The position numbers and the translations under genes were made by a program. Below the pieces are notes generated by a model, which saw nothing but the letters and a program-made list of their open reading frames with translations, did no database searches and was not told where the DNA came from. Shown in pieces: positions 7,442-9,256 of a stretch of 9,256 nt of DNA. Numbering within the stretch: position 1 is the first letter of the stretch; the number at the start of each line of letters is the position of its first letter. Origin of the DNA: Pseudomonadales bacterium (lineage in GTDB: Bacteria > Pseudomonadota > Gammaproteobacteria > Pseudomonadales > Azotimanducaceae); assembly GCA_007128525.1 (NCBI GenBank), contig SKXG01000428.1, positions 1 to 9,256 on the forward strand. The letters are read 5' to 3'.

Positions 7442-7477
7442 GCTGGCGTTTTGCCAGCGGTCAGGGCGCGAACTATA
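7442..7477 (-). promoter_or_regulatory. Putative glyQS -10 element and leader hairpin
   Basis: On the minus strand TATAGT (7477-7472) is a 5/6 match to a -10 box, with no recognisable -35. It would start a leader of about 60 nt. That leader carries a 6-bp hairpin GCTGGC/GCCAGC with an AAAAC loop (7458-7442), followed by CTTGTTTAAC. The hairpin is too short to call a riboswitch, and no T-box features are present. Otherwise 7404-7672 holds no gene that I can support. Confidence 0.3.
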
Positions 7478-7672
7478 ACCGATCCCGGCCTGTGCCTTCA
7501 CGGGCGCTACGCTTTTACATTGCGCTTACCCCCGTTACAAGGCATTGCCGGAATGCCGCGCGGCAATCTGTTGAAATGGCCTGGGCGCTATTCTGTCCGG
7601 GTTCTGTGTCTTGGATCACAGCCTCGCCGAATGGCATATGGCCAGGACACAGCGCCGATTCGAGGAACCGGG

Positions 7673-8152
7673 ATGCAACGCAGAACAGACAATGCCAGCC
7701 GCCACTTCTACCGGAGCGATCGCTACTTCCGGCAGAACGGTCAGTGGTACTTCGCGACCCGGGAGGGCGAGTATGGGCCTTATGCCACGCATGCCGCGGC
7801 AGAGCACGCCCTGGATCTGTATCTGGCCGAGCGGTCGCAGCTCGCACGCTTCCAGAAACTGCGGGAGCGCGAGGCACGTCTGGAGCAGGTGCGGGCACAC
7901 GCCCGACATCTGGCTGAGAAAGAGGCGGCCGCCCGTCAGGCCCAGGCGAAGCGGGCGGCGCTGGAGAGACATACGCGCTATCTGCGCTCAAGGCTGAGCG
8001 CGGAGGTGCGAAAGCCGGCTGCCAATGACAGTCTGCCCACCAATCAGCTGGCTGCCGGCGACCTGCCGCCTGCTCGCCGCTACCAGCGCCAAGCTGGCGC
8101 GCAGAGTCATGATCTGCTCGAACGCTCCGATCTGTCCGACCTTCTGACCTGA
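7673..8152 (+). CDS. Small uncharacterised protein, DUF6316-like N-terminus and charged coil
   Basis: The product has 159 residues and its function is unknown. The N-terminal ~50 residues have a compact motif, HFYRSDRYFRQNGQWYFATR followed by EGEYGPYATHAAAEHAL. I recall this as the DUF6316 pattern of short gammaproteobacterial proteins (a remembered resemblance, not a search). Residues ~52-115 are an Arg/Glu/Ala/Gln-rich helix, probably a coiled coil. The last ~45 residues are Pro/Ala/Arg-rich and probably disordered. There is no signal peptide or membrane segment. The ATG at 7673 has GAGGA 6 bases upstream. The frame is open from 7406, but codons before 7673 run through the glyQS promoter region and look non-coding. 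It is divergent from glyQS and 134 bases ahead of the acyl-CoA synthetase gene. Its high Arg plus aromatic content could suit nucleic-acid or small-partner binding, but nothing shows this directly. Confidence 0.75.
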   Translation: MQRRTDNASRHFYRSDRYFRQNGQWYFATREGEYGPYATHAAAEHALDLYLAERSQLARFQKLREREARLEQVRAHARHLAEKEAAARQAQAKRAALERHTRYLRSRLSAEVRKPAANDSLPTNQLAAGDLPPARRYQRQAGAQSHDLLERSDLSDLLT

Positions 8153-8185
8153 CACCAGGGGCTGATAGCGGTCCCTGCTTTGGTG
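8153..8185 (+). terminator. Weak imperfect hairpin after the DUF6316-like gene
   Basis: Beginning at the stop codon, CAC/GTG and CAGGG/CCCTG can pair with a bulge and a 12-base loop. No T-run follows. The intergenic stretch to 8286 holds no other clear signal besides the ribosome site of the next gene. Confidence 0.25.
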
Positions 8186-8286
8186 GAAAGGCTACCCCCA
8201 ATACGGTTAAATTGCCGGCTGCACTTTTTATGCGGCAGCGGTGGCTGTACGTAACTCAAAGATTTCTAGGCTTAAGGGGATTCAAT

Positions 8287-9256
8287 ATGGGCTGGAACTA
8301 CGGCGACATTCTCGATGCAGTGGGTGACGTGATCCCGGCAGACCGGCCGGCGTTGATTCAGGGTGATCGCGTTATTCAGTGGGGTGACTTCGTCCGCCGA
8401 ACCAATAACCTGGCGCGGAACATGCGTGAGCGCGGTGTTGGCGCCGACGACAAGGTGGCCTTTTATCTGCGCAACCATCCAGCCTATCTGGAAACGCTGG
8501 GCGCATGCTTCAAAGGTCGGCAGGTGCATGTCAACGTCAATCACCGCTACGTCGATGAGGAACTCGCCTACATCATCGACAACTCGGATGCCAAGGCCGT
8601 GGTGTTCGAGTCTGTGTTTGCCGACAACGTTCGCAAGCTGCGCGAGCGGCTGCCGCAGGTGACGCTCTGGATAGAAGTTGGTGAAACGCCGTCGGCCGAG
8701 CCGACCGTTGACTTTGCCGAATCCTATGAAGAACTCGCTGAGCAGGGCGATGGCAGCAAGCTGGGCATTGAGCGCAGTGGCGATGACCTGCTGTTCATGT
8801 ACACCGGCGGCACCACGGGTATGCCCAAGGGTGTGATGTGGGGCCACGACGACCTGTGGGGTTCCGGTGGTCGAGGCGTCGGTCCCTTGGGTGGCGAGCC
8901 GCCCAAGACAATTGAAGAGTACGCAAGCAACGTCAAGAACAACCCGATGATCGGTGTGATGATGCCGTGTTGTCCGCTGATGCACGCGACCGGGCTGTTC
9001 GTGTCCATGGGCGCGCTGACTCGCGGCAGCACCATCGTGACGCTGCCTGGCAGCGGTTTTGACCCGGAAGAGGCCTGGGCGGCAGTAGAAAAGCACAAGA
9101 TCATGAGTCTGGCCATTGTGGGTGACGCCTTTGCGCGGCCGTTGGCCAAGGCGCTGGATGAGAATCCGGGCCGCTGGGACATCAGCTCATTGCGCATGAT
9201 GGTATCGAGTGGCGTGATGTGGAGTCCGGAGGTCAAGCAGGCCCTGCTCAAGCATC
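8287..9256 (+). CDS. Acyl-CoA synthetase (AMP-forming), FadD19-like, N-terminal part
   Basis: The gene runs off the right edge; 323 codons are present of the ~530-550 usual for the family. It belongs to the ANL adenylate-forming superfamily, which activates a carboxylic acid with ATP and CoA. The phosphate-binding loop YTGGTTGMPKG is at 172-182, followed by VMWGHDDL. HVNVNHRYVDEELAYIIDNSDAKAVVFE lies near residues 83-109. IVGDAFARPLAKAL, in the substrate pocket region, and RMMVSSGVMWSPEVKQ stand near the cut. These stretches read much like mycobacterial FadD19 (VNVNFRYV, YTGGTTGFPKGVMW, TGDAMARPL), which acts on steroid side chains. Here the substrate is unknown, and a long- or branched-chain fatty acid is equally likely. 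The start ATG has AGGGGA 6 bases upstream. The adenylation motif A8 and the catalytic Lys lie beyond the window. Confidence 0.92.
   Translation, partial: MGWNYGDILDAVGDVIPADRPALIQGDRVIQWGDFVRRTNNLARNMRERGVGADDKVAFYLRNHPAYLETLGACFKGRQVHVNVNHRYVDEELAYIIDNSDAKAVVFESVFADNVRKLRERLPQVTLWIEVGETPSAEPTVDFAESYEELAEQGDGSKLGIERSGDDLLFMYTGGTTGMPKGVMWGHDDLWGSGGRGVGPLGGEPPKTIEEYASNVKNNPMIGVMMPCCPLMHATGLFVSMGALTRGSTIVTLPGSGFDPEEAWAAVEKHKIMSLAIVGDAFARPLAKALDENPGRWDISSLRMMVSSGVMWSPEVKQALLKH

Noticed and set aside
7544..7567. 7-bp inverted repeat ATTGCCG/CGGCAAT in the glyQS upstream gap
   Set aside because: Possible small hairpin or REP fragment, but it has a single copy, a 10-base loop and no link to a promoter or stop; too weak to list.
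7571..7594. TTGAAA and TATTCT as a promoter for the DUF6316-like gene
   Set aside because: The spacing is only 12 bases, incompatible with sigma70.
7590..7601. 12-base repeat ATTCTGTCCGGG, also at 791-802
   Set aside because: A few shared 12-mers are expected by chance in 9 kb, and the second copy lacks the palindrome.
8272..9096. 274-codon minus-strand frame opposite the acyl-CoA synthetase
   Set aside because: The opposite strand encodes an unmistakable AMP-binding enzyme from a well-placed start.

Overview
The window looks like a GC-rich chromosomal segment from a gammaproteobacterium. The RpoD C-terminus and the YiaD-type lipoprotein resemble their gammaproteobacterial counterparts almost word for word, and the tRNA-Ile2 has a gammaproteobacterial sequence. 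Two features fit a less familiar lineage rather than an enteric or pseudomonad: a single-chain (dimeric-type) glycyl-tRNA synthetase and a FadD19-like acyl-CoA synthetase. The genus cannot be determined from the sequence alone.

Layout. Positions 2-787 hold the 3' part of rpoD, closed by a strong hairpin. Facing it is a REP-associated-type (Y1/HUH) transposase gene (839-1666, minus). A divergent, stand-alone O-antigen ligase/polymerase-like membrane protein follows (1929-3161, plus), ending in an 11-bp terminator hairpin. The most remarkable element is next, on the minus strand at 3192-3544: a tRNA-Ile(CAU) gene whose anticodon loop is split, directly after the CAU anticodon, by a 276-nt group I intron. 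The intron shows the P1/IGS pairing, P2, P3, P4, P6, P7, P8 and P9 elements and the terminal omega-G. Removing it leaves a perfect 77-nt cloverleaf with encoded CCA. A good sigma70 promoter precedes the tRNA.

The right half holds ordinary chromosomal genes. manC (3727-5145, plus) makes GDP-mannose. It converges across a 9-bp hairpin on a YiaD-like OmpA lipoprotein gene (5235-5903, minus), upstream of which, on the same strand, lies glyQS (6042-7403, minus). Divergent from glyQS is a small Arg/Glu-rich protein of the DUF6316 kind (7673-8152, plus). The window closes inside an acyl-CoA synthetase gene (8287 to the end, plus).

Functional links are loose. The ligase-like protein and ManC both point to surface polysaccharide (GDP-mannose supply and polymer transfer), but they flank the tRNA as single genes, not as a cluster. 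rpoD, tRNA-Ile2 and glyQS belong to transcription and translation. In E. coli the tRNA-Ile2 gene ileX also lies close to rpoD, so the transposase and ligase genes may be later arrivals in an old rpoD-ileX neighbourhood. No CRISPR array, prophage, toxin-antitoxin pair or defence gene is visible.
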